Of a DNA stretch of 64,000 nucleotides, positions 26,363 to 34,756 are shown piece after piece. Position 1 is the first letter of the stretch. The number at the start of each line of letters is the position of its first letter. Made by a program: the position numbers and the translations under genes. This DNA is from Streptomyces sp. RFCAC02 (GTDB lineage Bacteria > Actinomycetota > Actinomycetes > Streptomycetales > Streptomycetaceae), in assembly GCF_004193175.1 (NCBI RefSeq), contig NZ_SAUH01000001.1, positions 2,978,501 through 3,042,500 on the forward strand. The letters run 5' to 3'. Below the pieces are notes generated by a model. The model saw nothing but the letters and a program-made list of their open reading frames with translations, made no database searches and was not told where the DNA came from.

Positions 26363-27075
26363 TCAGGTCCGGTCGTCGGCCGGGAACGCGCGCACCGCCG
26401 GCGCGACGGCCCGCGCGAGGTCGTCCGCCGTCAGCAGCTCGCCGCCGATCGGGACGGTGGCCAGTCGCCCGCCGGGGAGGGTGCGCGCGACCTCCTCGGC
26501 GAGCGCCGTCGGGTGCCGCGGGTCGGTGCCGGGGAGGACGAGCACGGCGCGCCGATCGCGGCGAGTTCGCCGACGTCCCGAAACGAACGGTCGCGCCCGA
26601 TGGCCGCCGCGGCGACCACGCTCGCCGGGTCGGAACGGGGTATGGCGTCGCGCACCATGGCCCCGACGACGGGCGGGAAGTGCACGAGCACGGGCTCCCG
26701 GCCGGCCTCGATGCCCCCGGCCGCGACGCGGGCGGCGAACGCGTCGCGGAACCAAATCTCCTCCTCCTTCGCCGCGTCGTCCTCGACCCCGACCAGCACG
26801 GCGGCCCGCACCGGCGAAGGCGGCGTCGGCGATCCCGAGACGGTCCAGGAGCCCGAGCATGTCGTCCGTGTACCGGGACCACGAGCGGCCGAACCCCGAA
26901 GGTCCGGCAGGACGACCGTGCAGCGGTCCGCGAGCCGTTCGGCCAGGGGCAGCATGCTCCGGTGGTCGGGGCCGCCGGCGTGCATCAGCAGAAGGGGCGC
27001 GCCCCCCGCCCATGACGGTGGCGTGCAGGGTGCAGCCGTCGGCCGCCCGATGGGGACGACCGCGTCCCGTAGCAC
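26363..27075 (-). pseudogene. Alpha/beta hydrolase, broken by several frameshifts and a deletion
   Basis: Recognisable hydrolase segments appear in order but in alternating frames: GAPLLLMHAGGPDHRSMLP and TVVLPDLRG in one, GRSWSRYTDDMLGLLDRLG in another, then RAAVLVGVEDDAAKEEEIWF back in the first, and finally AVLVLPGTDPRHPTALAEEV in the second. At least four lesions are needed. Between LGIADAAFAG and VRAAVLVG the nucleophile elbow (Gly-x-Ser-x-Gly) and following helix, about 15 to 18 residues, are gone, so no active enzyme could be made. The repeated lesions argue for an old pseudogene and against one sequencing error. Confidence 0.8.
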
Positions 27076-27108
27076 GGATCCGCCGCCCGCTGTCGCGATT
27101 CCGCCACG

Positions 27109-28050
27109 TCAGCGCGGCGCCTCGTACACGTCGAAAGCGTCCAGCAGTTCCTCCTCCGCCAGCAGCGACGACCGCGCGTCCTGGCCGAGCGCCCCCGCCA
27201 CGCCCGCCGCGAGCGCCTGCACCAGCGCGGTGAAGCCCGTCAGCGACCGCAGCACGGAGGGTCCGGACGCGTCCACGTAGAAGACGTGCTCCCCCGACAC
27301 CGCCAGCGGCGACGACGCGTTGTCCGTCAGCGCCACGCACCGCGCGCCCCGGTCCCGCGCCCACGCCGCCGCGCGCACCGTGTCGGCCGCGTAGCGGTGG
27401 ATCGCCAGCGACACGAAGCAGTCGCCCTCCCGTACGCGCCGCAGTTCGTCCGTCAGCAGCCCGGAGCCCCCCGTGACGGTGACGACGTCCTCGCGCAGCA
27501 TCCGCAGCAGGTACCCCAGCAGGTACGCGGGCGCGTGGCACTTCCGCAGCCCCATCACGTGCACGCGCGGCGCCTCCGCCAGCGCGCGCACCGCCCCGTC
27601 CCACACCGCGGGGTCGATCCGGGCGAACGTCCGCGCGATGTTGGCCCGGTCCAGCGCCGCCGCGCGCTCCAGCAGGTCGCCGTCCTCGCCGCCGAGCTGT
27701 TCGAGCGTGCGGTAGCGGCGCAGCAGTTGCGCCTGCTCGCGCAGCCGCTCCCGGCACAGCCGCGTCAGCCCCGGGTAGCCGTCGAGGCCGAGCCCCGCGG
27801 CGAACCGGACGACGGTCGCCTCGTTCACCCCGACCGCCGACGCCAGCTCCGACACGGTCATGAAGGCGACGCCCTCCGGGTCGGCCAGCACCCGGTCGGC
27901 CAGCAGCCGCTGCGACCGCGTCAGCGCGTCCCGCCGCTCCCTGAGCAGCGCGGACAGCTCGTCGAACGTCCCCGGCGGGTCCTTCGGCGGGGACGGTGCC
28001 GGGGAGCGGCGGGACGGACGGGACGCGGACGGATCGACTGGCGACGGCAT
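27109..28050 (-). CDS. MurR/RpiR family transcriptional regulator
   Basis: The 313-residue protein has an N-terminal RpiR helix-turn-helix (about 45-105: MTVSELASAVGVNEATVVRFAAGLGLDGYPGL) and a sugar-phosphate-binding SIS domain (about 145-275: RVHVMGLRKCHAPAYLLGYLL, then VALTDNASSPLA). Members sense phosphosugars or other small phosphorylated ligands. It is transcribed away from the chorismate-lyase/PobA pair and shares their 99-base promoter region, which suggests it controls that pathway. Confidence 0.9.
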   Translation of the reverse strand: MPSPVDPSASRPSRRSPAPSPPKDPPGTFDELSALLRERRDALTRSQRLLADRVLADPEGVAFMTVSELASAVGVNEATVVRFAAGLGLDGYPGLTRLCRERLREQAQLLRRYRTLEQLGGEDGDLLERAAALDRANIARTFARIDPAVWDGAVRALAEAPRVHVMGLRKCHAPAYLLGYLLRMLREDVVTVTGGSGLLTDELRRVREGDCFVSLAIHRYAADTVRAAAWARDRGARCVALTDNASSPLAVSGEHVFYVDASGPSVLRSLTGFTALVQALAAGVAGALGQDARSSLLAEEELLDAFDVYEAPR

Positions 28051-28149
28051 GCCCCCATCCTCGCGCCCACCCGACCGAGTGACCTCAGGCCCCCACCGCG
28101 CGTTTGCCTACCGACACACCCCATCCACGCAACGGGAGCGGACAGCCGT

Positions 28150-28707
28150 ATGCACACGCCCCTGCCCACACCCTGCGCCTCTTTTCCCCTGGGCGACCAC
28201 CGTGACCCCCGTGCCACGCCCGACCGCTTCGCGTCGCCCCTGACCCGCATACTGCTCGCCGGTGACGGCCTGACGACCACCCTGCTCGAAGCCCTCGCCG
28301 GTGAACGCCCCCGCCTGCACCGCGTCGCCCAGTCGCACGCCCCCGCAGCCGCCGGCGGCCCGGCCGTACCGCCCCTGCTGCACGTCGCGCCCGGCACGGA
28401 CGTGCTGGTCCGCCGCACCGCCCTGCTGCGCGCGGACGGCGCCCCGCTGTCCGCCAACCACGTCGTGGCGCACCTCGGCCCCCACCTCCCGGCGGCCATC
28501 ACCGCCTGCCTCACCGGCGACTCCGTCCCCCTCGGCCCGGCGCTCAACGCCGCCGGCGCGGGCCACCGCCGCACGCTCCTCGACGTCGGCCGCCGCACCT
28601 GGGACGCCCGGCCGGCCTGCTACAAGACGTACCTCGTCTGGCACGGCGACGCGCCGCTCGCCCTGATCAACGAGCTGTTCCACCCCGACCTCGTCCCCGC
28701 CGACTGA
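28150..28707 (+). CDS. Chorismate pyruvate-lyase-like protein
   Basis: This 185-residue protein resembles the UbiC/Rv2949c fold family, which removes pyruvate from chorismate to give 4-hydroxybenzoate. The segment VLVRRTALLRADGAPLSANHVVAHL corresponds to the family strand-turn-strand with the conserved Arg, and CYKTYLVWHGDAPLALINELFHPDL to the C-terminal strands carrying the product-binding Glu. The assignment is strengthened by the next gene, a 4-hydroxybenzoate 3-hydroxylase homologue starting 13 bases later. Together they would make protocatechuate from chorismate. The RpiR regulator is divergent. Confidence 0.75.
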   Translation: MHTPLPTPCASFPLGDHRDPRATPDRFASPLTRILLAGDGLTTTLLEALAGERPRLHRVAQSHAPAAAGGPAVPPLLHVAPGTDVLVRRTALLRADGAPLSANHVVAHLGPHLPAAITACLTGDSVPLGPALNAAGAGHRRTLLDVGRRTWDARPACYKTYLVWHGDAPLALINELFHPDLVPAD

Positions 28708-28720
28708 CCGGCCGCCGCCC

Positions 28721-29938
28721 GTGCCCAGCCTCCGCACCCGCGTCGCGATCATCGGGGCAGGACCCGCCGGTCTCGTCCTGGCCAACCTCCTCGCCCGCGC
28801 GGGCACCGACTGCGTCGTGCTGGAACGTCACTCCCGCGCCGCCGTCGAACGCCGCCCCCGCGCCGGGCTCGTCGAGCACCGCGTCGTCCGCCTGCTCGCG
28901 GCCCACGGCCTGGCCGACGGCCTCATCGCCGGCGGCGTCCCCCACGGCTGGTGCGACTTCCTGTGCCGGGGCCGCCTCCTGCGCCTCGACTACGCCGCGC
29001 TCGGCGGCGCCGGCCACTGGGTCTACCCGCAGCAGCTCCTCGTCCGCGACCTGATCGCGGCACTGGAGGCGGCCGGCACGCCCCCGCTGTTCGCGCGCGC
29101 CGCCGTCGGGATCGACGACACGCCCGGCGCCCCGCTCACGGTCCGCTGCGCCGACGGCCTCACCGTCGCCTGCGACCTCGCCGTCGGCTGCGACGGCCCG
29201 CTCGGCCCGTCCCGCACCGCCCTGCCCGCCGCCGTGCGCGCCGGACGCAGCGCGCGCCGCCACCCGTACGACTGGCTCGCCGTCCTGGCGGAGGTGGACC
29301 GGCCCGTGCCCGGCGTGGTGTACGGAGTCCACGCGGCGGGGTTCGCGGGGATGATGCCGCGCTCCCCGCGGCTCGCCCGCTTCTACCTCCAGTGCCCACC
29401 GGGCGACACGGCGGCCACCTGGCCGCCGGGCCGGATCACCGCCGCGCTGCGCCACCGCCTCGACGGCGCGGACCTGCCCCGTATCGGCGCGGTCACCGAG
29501 GCCCGCGTCCTGCGGATGCGCTCCGAGATCACCGCGCCGATGGGCCACGGACGGCTGCTCCTCGCCGGTGACGCCGCGCACGTCCTCACCCCGTGCGGCG
29601 CCAAGGGCATGAACCTCGCCATCGCGGACGCCGCCGCCCTCGCCGCCGTCATCGCCTCTCCCACAGCCGCCGGCCCCGCCGCCGCGTACTCGGCACGCCG
29701 CCTCCCGGACGTACGGCGCACCCAGGCGTTCTCCGGGCGTCTGCTGCGCCTCCTGCACCTGCCCGCCGCGCACGGCGCCGACCGCGACCGCGCGCTCGGC
29801 CGCCGCCTCGCCGCCATCGAACACCTGGTCACCCCCGGCCCGCGCGCCACCGCGTTCGCCCGTGCCTACGCCGGCGCCGCCGACCTCCCCGAGACGACCG
29901 AATCCACCCATAACGTGCGCTACCGTCCCATGCCGTGA
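28721..29938 (+). CDS. pobA: FAD-dependent 4-hydroxybenzoate 3-monooxygenase-like protein
   Basis: The 405-residue flavoprotein hydroxylase has the FAD fingerprint GAGPAG (12-17), the substrate-pocket segment RPRAGLVEHRVV as in PobA, the DG-type motif AVGCDGPLGPSR and the flavin/substrate motif LLLAGDAAHVLTPCGAKGMNLAIADA. The order and spacing follow p-hydroxybenzoate hydroxylase. The GTG start lies 13 bases after the chorismate-lyase-like gene, and the stop overlaps the next GTG, so all three are co-translated. The expected reaction is 4-hydroxybenzoate to protocatechuate with NAD(P)H and O2. Substrate assignment is by homology and context. Confidence 0.85.
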   Translation: MPSLRTRVAIIGAGPAGLVLANLLARAGTDCVVLERHSRAAVERRPRAGLVEHRVVRLLAAHGLADGLIAGGVPHGWCDFLCRGRLLRLDYAALGGAGHWVYPQQLLVRDLIAALEAAGTPPLFARAAVGIDDTPGAPLTVRCADGLTVACDLAVGCDGPLGPSRTALPAAVRAGRSARRHPYDWLAVLAEVDRPVPGVVYGVHAAGFAGMMPRSPRLARFYLQCPPGDTAATWPPGRITAALRHRLDGADLPRIGAVTEARVLRMRSEITAPMGHGRLLLAGDAAHVLTPCGAKGMNLAIADAAALAAVIASPTAAGPAAAYSARRLPDVRRTQAFSGRLLRLLHLPAAHGADRDRALGRRLAAIEHLVTPGPRATAFARAYAGAADLPETTESTHNVRYRPMP

Positions 29939-31353
29939 TCGTTCGCACCGCCCGTGCCACCGCCGTCCTGACCGCCACCGCCGCCCTCGCCGCCGTCCCC
30001 CTCCTCCTCGGCGCGGCACCGGCCACGCCCCCGGCGCCCGCGCCGCACGACCGGGCGGAGGTCTTCGCCCGCGCCCTCGCCGACGCGACGACCGCCGACG
30101 GCGCGCTCCGCCACCTCGCCGAGTTCCAGCGCATCGCCGACGCGTCCGGCGGCCACCGCGCCGCCGGCAGCCCCGGCCACGAGGAATCCGCCCGGTACGC
30201 GGGCCGCCTCCTCGAAGCCGCCGGCTACGACGTCACCCACCAGCGCTTCACCTTCGACCACCGCGAGCCGCTCACCGAACGCCTGACCCAGCTGACGCCC
30301 GACGAGCGCGCCATCCCCGTCCGCACCCTCACCTACACCCCGGCCACCCCCGACGGCGGCATCCAGGCCCCCCTCGCCGACGCCGGCACCGCCTGCGCCC
30401 CCTCCCCCGCCGGCACGTACACCGGCCGCATCGCGCTGATCGAACGCGGCGACTGCACCTTCGCCGAGAAGCAGGCCAACGCCGCCGCGGGCGGCGCGCT
30501 CGCCGCGCTCGTCCGCAACAACACCGCGGGCGAGCTGAGCGGCACCCTCGGCGACCCCGCCGCCGGCCGCATCCCCACCGGCGGCATCACCCGCGAGGAC
30601 GGCACCGCCCTCGCCGACGCCCTGGCCGCCGGCGAGACCGTCACCGTCCGCCTCGAACTCGCCGAGCTCGCCGAGGAACGCGAGACGGTCAACGTCATCG
30701 CCGACTCCCCCGGCGGCGACCCCCGGCGCACCGTCATGGCCGGCGCGCACCTCGACTCCGTGCCCGACGGCCCGGGCATCAACGACAACGGCTCGGGCTC
30801 CGCCGCCCTCCTGGAGACGGCCCTGCGGCTCGCCGAGGCCGACCCGGCCGGCCGCGCACCGCACCACCTGCGGTTCGCCCTGTGGTCGGCCGAGGAGTCG
30901 GGCCTCGCCGGCTCCGAGCACTACGTCGAGCACCTTCCAGGCGGCGCCAGCGACGCGATCGCGCTGTACCTCAACTTCGACATGCTCGCCTCGCCCAACC
31001 ACGGCCTCTTCGTCCTCGACGGCGACCCGGCCATCGCGGGCGACCTGACGGAGCTGCTGCGCGCCGAGGGCGCCGACCCCGAGGCGACCGCGCTCGACGG
31101 ACGCAGCGACCACACCCCGTTCATCGACGCCGGCATCCCGGCCGGCGGCGTGTTCACCGGCGCCGAGGGCATCAAGACCCCGGCCGGCGCCGACCGGTGG
31201 GGCGGGACAGCGGACAGCGCGTACGACCCCTGCTACCACCGCCCCTGCGACGACCTCGACAACATCGGCCGCCCCGCCCTCACCGTCACCGCCCGCGTCG
31301 TCGCCCACGCCGTCGGCCGGTACGCGTGGAGCCTCCCCGGCACCGCGCGCTGA
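29935..31353 (+). CDS. Secreted M28 family metallo-aminopeptidase with PA domain
   Basis: The 472-residue enzyme starts at a GTG overlapping the pobA stop. It has a signal peptide ending near residue 30, a protease-associated insert (about 145-240, RIALIERGDCTFAEKQANAAA) and an M28 catalytic core. Visible zinc and catalytic residues are His272 and Asp274 in GAHLDS, Asp284 in INDNGSG, Glu320/321 in SAEESGL, the Asp of LNFDM and the His of DPCYHRPCDD. Its layout matches Streptomyces griseus aminopeptidase S. It releases N-terminal residues from peptides outside the cell. Linkage to the aromatic-acid genes is probably read-through only. Confidence 0.93.
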   Translation: MIVRTARATAVLTATAALAAVPLLLGAAPATPPAPAPHDRAEVFARALADATTADGALRHLAEFQRIADASGGHRAAGSPGHEESARYAGRLLEAAGYDVTHQRFTFDHREPLTERLTQLTPDERAIPVRTLTYTPATPDGGIQAPLADAGTACAPSPAGTYTGRIALIERGDCTFAEKQANAAAGGALAALVRNNTAGELSGTLGDPAAGRIPTGGITREDGTALADALAAGETVTVRLELAELAEERETVNVIADSPGGDPRRTVMAGAHLDSVPDGPGINDNGSGSAALLETALRLAEADPAGRAPHHLRFALWSAEESGLAGSEHYVEHLPGGASDAIALYLNFDMLASPNHGLFVLDGDPAIAGDLTELLRAEGADPEATALDGRSDHTPFIDAGIPAGGVFTGAEGIKTPAGADRWGGTADSAYDPCYHRPCDDLDNIGRPALTVTARVVAHAVGRYAWSLPGTAR

Positions 31354-31410
31354 CCGCCGGCGGCACCGCGGAGGCTGCGGCGGCGGGCCGCCGACCGGTA
31401 GGCTTCCCGT

Positions 31411-31707
31411 GTGATCTTCAAGCGCATCGGAAACGGACGACCGTACCCCGACCACGGCCGGGACAGCACCCGGCAGTGGGCGGACGTCGCGCCGCGCCCG
31501 GTCCGGCTCGACCAGTTGATCACGACGAAACAGCAGCTCGACCTGGAGACCCTCCTCGCCGAGGACTCCACGTTCTACGGCGACCTTTTCGCCCACGTGG
31601 TCAAGTGGCAGGGCGACCTCTACCTGGAGGACGGCCTGCACCGGGCGGTCCGCGCGGCACTCCAGCAGCGCCAGGTACTGCACGCGCGCGTCCTCGAACT
31701 GGGCTGA
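31411..31707 (+). CDS. Conserved actinobacterial protein, ParB-like fold, annotated as VapB-type in relatives
   Basis: The 98-residue protein MIFKRIGNGRPYPDHGRDST is highly conserved among Streptomyces and usually carried under the label VapB-family antitoxin, though no toxin gene is adjacent here. The segment LYLEDGLHRAVRAALQQRQVLHARV resembles the ParB/sulfiredoxin-like DGxHR motif, suggesting a nuclease-like or nucleotide-binding fold. TAGGCT ends seven bases before the GTG and there is no ribosome-binding site, so the gene is probably leaderless. Function unknown. Confidence 0.75.
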   Translation: MIFKRIGNGRPYPDHGRDSTRQWADVAPRPVRLDQLITTKQQLDLETLLAEDSTFYGDLFAHVVKWQGDLYLEDGLHRAVRAALQQRQVLHARVLELG

Positions 31708-31812
31708 CCGGCGCCGCCGCGGCCCGCGCGCCACTGCGCTGTTCGGGGCGCCGGGAGCCGTTTAGCTGATCATGTCTTGGGCCACCGGCACGTGCGTGGC
31801 TACGCTGCGGCC

Positions 31813-32490
31813 ATGAGCATGCTGACGCCACCGGGCATGGGCGGCAAGAAGTTCCGCATCACGGGTGACCGCTACCCGAGGATGCGCCGGCCGCGCCGCC
31901 GCCGCCGGGCCGCACTCGCCGTCTTCGCCGTGGTCACGGTGCTCGGCCTGCTCGGCTACGGGACCCTCCAGCTCATCGACGTCTTCACCGGCGACGGCGA
32001 CCGCCCCGCCGGCGCGGGCACGCGCAACGCCGCGGGCCGCCAGGACTGCGCGGGCGGCGGCACCGACACCCGGGTGGACCTGCCGAAGCCGGACACCATC
32101 ACCGTCAACGTCTACAACGCCACCACGCGCACCGGACTGGCCCAGGCGACCGCCGACGCCCTCGCCGAGCGCGGCTTCTCCATCGGTGAGGTCGAGAACG
32201 CCCCGGCGGACCTCGACGGCCAGGTCGACGCCACCGCCCTGCTGCTGGGCACCGCGGCGGCCGAGGAGTCGGGCGCCCTGACCGTCCTCGGCGCCCAGGT
32301 CGAGGACGCGGAGACGGGGACCCCCGAGTCCGGCGAGCGGGCCGACAACCCGGCCGTCGTCGACTTCGTGATCGGCGACGGCTTCACCGAACTGGCGGCC
32401 GCCGACGAGGCCGAGCAGCGGCTCGCCGACCTGGCGTCGCCCTCGGCCGAGCCGGCCGGGGACGACGCCTCGTCACCGCCCGCCTGCTGA
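31813..32490 (+). CDS. LytR C-terminal domain membrane protein
   Basis: This 225-residue protein has a cytoplasmic basic N-terminus (RMRRPRRRRR), one membrane helix (about 34-56) and an extracytoplasmic LytR_C domain (KPDTITVNVYNATTRTGLAQATADALAERGF). It ends in an acidic, disordered tail. LytR_C domains accompany cell-wall ligases of the LCP family, so a cell-envelope role is likely. A TTGGGC/TACGCT promoter with 18-base spacing lies directly upstream, and TACGCT ends six bases before the ATG, indicating a leaderless message. Confidence 0.85.
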   Translation: MSMLTPPGMGGKKFRITGDRYPRMRRPRRRRRAALAVFAVVTVLGLLGYGTLQLIDVFTGDGDRPAGAGTRNAAGRQDCAGGGTDTRVDLPKPDTITVNVYNATTRTGLAQATADALAERGFSIGEVENAPADLDGQVDATALLLGTAAAEESGALTVLGAQVEDAETGTPESGERADNPAVVDFVIGDGFTELAAADEAEQRLADLASPSAEPAGDDASSPPAC

Positions 32491-32494
32491 CCGG

Positions 32495-33127
32495 CTACAC
32501 GGTCCCGTACATCCGGTCGCCCGCGTCGCCGAGGCCCGGCACGATGAAGCCCTGCTCGTTCAGCCGCTCGTCGAGCGCGCCGGTGACCACCGTCACCGGC
32601 GCGCCGGCCAGCTCGCCCTCCAGCCGCTCGACGCCCTCAGGGGCCGCCAGCAGGCAGATGACCGTCACGTCGTCGGCGCCGCGCCGGATCAGCTCGCGGA
32701 CGGCCGCGACGAGCGTGCCGCCGGTCGCCAGCATCGGGTCCAGGACGTACACCTGACGGCCGGACAGGTCGTCGGGCATGCGGTTCGCGTAGGTGGACGG
32801 CTCCAGCGTCGTCTCGTCGCGGATCATGCCGAGGAAGCCCACCTCGGCGGTCGGCAGCAGCCGCACCATGCCGTCGAGCATCCCCAGCCCCGCCCGTATG
32901 ATCGGCACGACCAGCGGCCGGGGGTGCGACAGCCGCACGCCCGTGGTCTCCGCCACCGGCGTGGTGATGTCCACCACTTCGGTGCGGACGTCGCGGGTCG
33001 CCTCGTAGGCCAGCAGGGTGACCAGCTCGTCGGCGAGCCGCCGGAAGGTCGGGGAGTCGGTGCGCGCGTCGCGCAGCGTGGTCAGCTTGTGGGCCACCAG
33101 AGGGTGGTCGACGACGTGGGTCCGCAT
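32495..33127 (-). CDS. upp: Uracil phosphoribosyltransferase
   Basis: The 210-residue enzyme salvages uracil to UMP with PRPP. It starts at the ATG at 33127 ([20 protein letters not shown], the family start). The PRPP-binding loop is [16 protein letters not shown], and the uracil-binding C-terminus is [16 protein letters not shown]. Length matches the family. It converges on the LytR_C gene, with stops four bases apart. Confidence 0.97.
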   Translation of the reverse strand: MRTHVVDHPLVAHKLTTLRDARTDSPTFRRLADELVTLLAYEATRDVRTEVVDITTPVAETTGVRLSHPRPLVVPIIRAGLGMLDGMVRLLPTAEVGFLGMIRDETTLEPSTYANRMPDDLSGRQVYVLDPMLATGGTLVAAVRELIRRGADDVTVICLLAAPEGVERLEGELAGAPVTVVTGALDERLNEQGFIVPGLGDAGDRMYGTV

Positions 33128-33316
33128 GGGGCCGACAGTACCGAACCCCGCCGACAACCGGTGCCTGACCGGCTGGTTCGCCGATGTGGACCCCCGGTGG
33201 ACAATCGACGGCGGCGACGTGGAGAGTGGTGCGTGGAGAAAGGAGCGGGCCACGCCCGCGACCGCCCGCCCGGGGCGCCGGCACGACCGGCGTGACGCCG
33301 ACGGACATTCCGTGGA

Positions 33317-33370
33317 GTCCTGCCGGGTTACCCGACAGGACATACCTTTTCTGCCACGATGCTCGTGGCA
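33317..33370 (+). promoter_or_regulatory. Two stacked dyads upstream of the tadA operon
   Basis: GTCCTGCCGGG (33317-33327) pairs with CCCGACAGGAC (33331-33341) with one mismatch. TGCCACGA (33352-33359) pairs perfectly with TCGTGGCA (33363-33370). A TACCTTTT stretch lies between them. They could be operators, an attenuator, or a terminator for upstream antisense transcription; the position 28 bases before the start codon favours regulation of the tadA operon. Confidence 0.45.
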
Positions 33371-33397
33371 CTGCCTAACCGAGTGGGGAGAGTCACG

Positions 33398-33949
33398 GTG
33401 TACTTCACCGCACTGCTCGCGCGGACCGATGATGGTTGGGAAGCGAGTGACACAGAACTCGACGACGTGGAGAGTCTCGACGAGCTGGCGGAGCTGGCCC
33501 GCGAGTCCGCTCCCGATGACGAGACCGTTCTCGTCTGCATCGAGCAGGAGGGCGCGTGGTTCGGCCTCGTCCGCGTGGACGGCGAGGACGATCCCCGCGT
33601 CTACGTCTCCGACGCCGCACGGGCCATGCGCAGCGCGTACGGCGAGATCCTGCTGACGGACGAGCTGACGGGCCGTGCGCCCGGCGACGACGACCTCCTG
33701 GACGGCCTCGCCGGCCTGCCGGAGGACGACGGCGAGGACGATGACGGCCTCGCCGCGGACGAGCCGGAGGACGCCGTGCCCGGCACCGGCGGCCAGGAGG
33801 CGGTGCCGCGCGGCCCGCTGGGCGACGCCGGGCTGCTGGCCGACCTCGGCATCGACGCGGCCACGGTGCGCCGGCTCACGCCCGACGACGCCCTCGGCTC
33901 GATCGCCGAAGCGCTGGGCTGCGCGGACGTGTTGGAGGCGGTCAGGTGA
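33398..33949 (+). CDS. tRNA adenosine deaminase-associated protein
   Basis: The GTG at 33398 follows GGGGAG. The 183-residue acidic protein begins [20 protein letters not shown] and has a C-terminal block [25 protein letters not shown]. It is the actinobacterial protein always found directly upstream of tadA; here it ends 16 bases before it. The family is thought to accompany the wobble-adenosine deaminase, but its role is not established. The middle is a disordered Asp/Glu/Gly-rich stretch (about 100-145). Confidence 0.88.
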   Translation: MYFTALLARTDDGWEASDTELDDVESLDELAELARESAPDDETVLVCIEQEGAWFGLVRVDGEDDPRVYVSDAARAMRSAYGEILLTDELTGRAPGDDDLLDGLAGLPEDDGEDDDGLAADEPEDAVPGTGGQEAVPRGPLGDAGLLADLGIDAATVRRLTPDDALGSIAEALGCADVLEAVR

Positions 33950-33965
33950 CGTACAGCGGCGCCCG

Positions 33966-34463
33966 GTGACCGGCGCCGACCCGCTGCGCGACCCGTGGCG
34001 GCCGGCGATGCGCCGGGCGCTCGCGGGCGCCGCGGCGGCGGGCGCGGCGGGTGACGTCCCGGTGGGCGCCGTCCTCCTCGGCCCGGGCGGCGCCACGGGC
34101 GCCGTCCTCGCCGAGGCCCGCAACGAACGGGAGGCCGCCGGCGACCCGACGGCGCACGCCGAAGTGCTCGCGCTCCGCGCGGGCGCCGCACGCCTCGGCG
34201 CGTGGCGCCTGACCGGCTGCACCCTCGTGGTGACGCTTGAGCCGTGCACGATGTGCGCGGGCGCGGCCGTGCAGGCGCGGGTCGACCGGATCGTGTACGG
34301 GGCGCGCGACGAGAAGGCGGGCGCCGCCGGCTCGCTGTGGGACCTGGTGCGCGACCGCCGGCTGAACCACCGCCCCGAGGTGATCGGCTCGGTCCTGGCG
34401 GACGACTGCGGCCGCGTCCTGACGGACTTCTTCCGTTCCCCCGCCCGGGTGCGCGGCAACTGA
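33966..34463 (+). CDS. tadA: tRNA-specific adenosine deaminase
   Basis: The 165-residue enzyme deaminates A34 of tRNA-Arg(ACG) to inosine. The zinc and catalytic residues are in HAEVLAL (His64, Glu66) and PCTMC (Cys94, Cys97). The GTG at 33966 gives the usual Streptomyces start. Its substrate, tRNA-Arg(ACG), is encoded 6 kb downstream at 40360. A hairpin terminator follows the stop. Confidence 0.95.
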   Translation: MTGADPLRDPWRPAMRRALAGAAAAGAAGDVPVGAVLLGPGGATGAVLAEARNEREAAGDPTAHAEVLALRAGAARLGAWRLTGCTLVVTLEPCTMCAGAAVQARVDRIVYGARDEKAGAAGSLWDLVRDRRLNHRPEVIGSVLADDCGRVLTDFFRSPARVRGN

Positions 34464-34464
34464 T

Positions 34465-34494
34465 TTCAACCCACGCCGCCCCGTGGGTTACGCT
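34465..34494 (+). promoter_or_regulatory. tadA terminator overlapping the tRNA-Ser promoter
   Basis: AACCCACG (34468-34475) and CGTGGGTT (34482-34489) form a short perfect stem just after the tadA stop. In the same place TTCAAC (34465-34470) and TACGCT (34489-34494) with an 18-base spacer form the only promoter candidate for the tRNA that starts at 34501. Confidence 0.5.
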
Positions 34495-34500
34495 ACCCCC

Positions 34501-34587
34501 GGTAGCGTGTCCGAGCGGCCGAAGGAGCTCGCCTCGAAAGCGAGTGTGGGGGCAACTCCACCGAGGGTTCAAATCCCTCCGCTACCG
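34501..34587 (+). tRNA. tRNA-Ser (anticodon CGA)
   Basis: An 87-base class II tRNA. The acceptor stem GGTAGCG (34501-34507) pairs with CGCTACC (34580-34586), with discriminator G. The anticodon CGA is at 34535-34537 in the stem-loop flanked by CTCGC and GCGAG. A long variable arm and the GGTTCAAATCC T-loop are present. CCA is not encoded. Confidence 0.97.
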
Positions 34588-34594
34588 CTCTCAG

Positions 34595-34633
34595 ACCCTC
34601 CCGGCCCGCGTCTCCGCGGGCCGGGAGGGTTTT
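34595..34633 (+). terminator. Terminator of tRNA-Ser(CGA)
   Basis: Sixteen-base perfect arms (34595-34610 and 34615-34630) with a TCTC loop are followed by TTTT, a classical intrinsic terminator. Confidence 0.97.
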
Positions 34634-34721
34634 CGCATGCGGGCGCATACCGCACTGCCGGACGGCGCGCAGGCCGGCCGCGCGATCCGCCTCGTATACG
34701 CACCCCCCGAAGACGAATGCG

Positions 34722-34731
34722 ATGCTAGCAT
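34722..34731 (+). promoter_or_regulatory. Palindromic operator candidate of the FitAB module
   Basis: The perfect palindrome ATGCTAGCAT lies 25 bases before the antitoxin ATG and overlaps a -10-like sequence. Ribbon-helix-helix antitoxins bind such sites to repress their own operon. Confidence 0.6.
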
Positions 34732-34756
34732 TGACAGCAATCCAGAAGGAGGTGGC

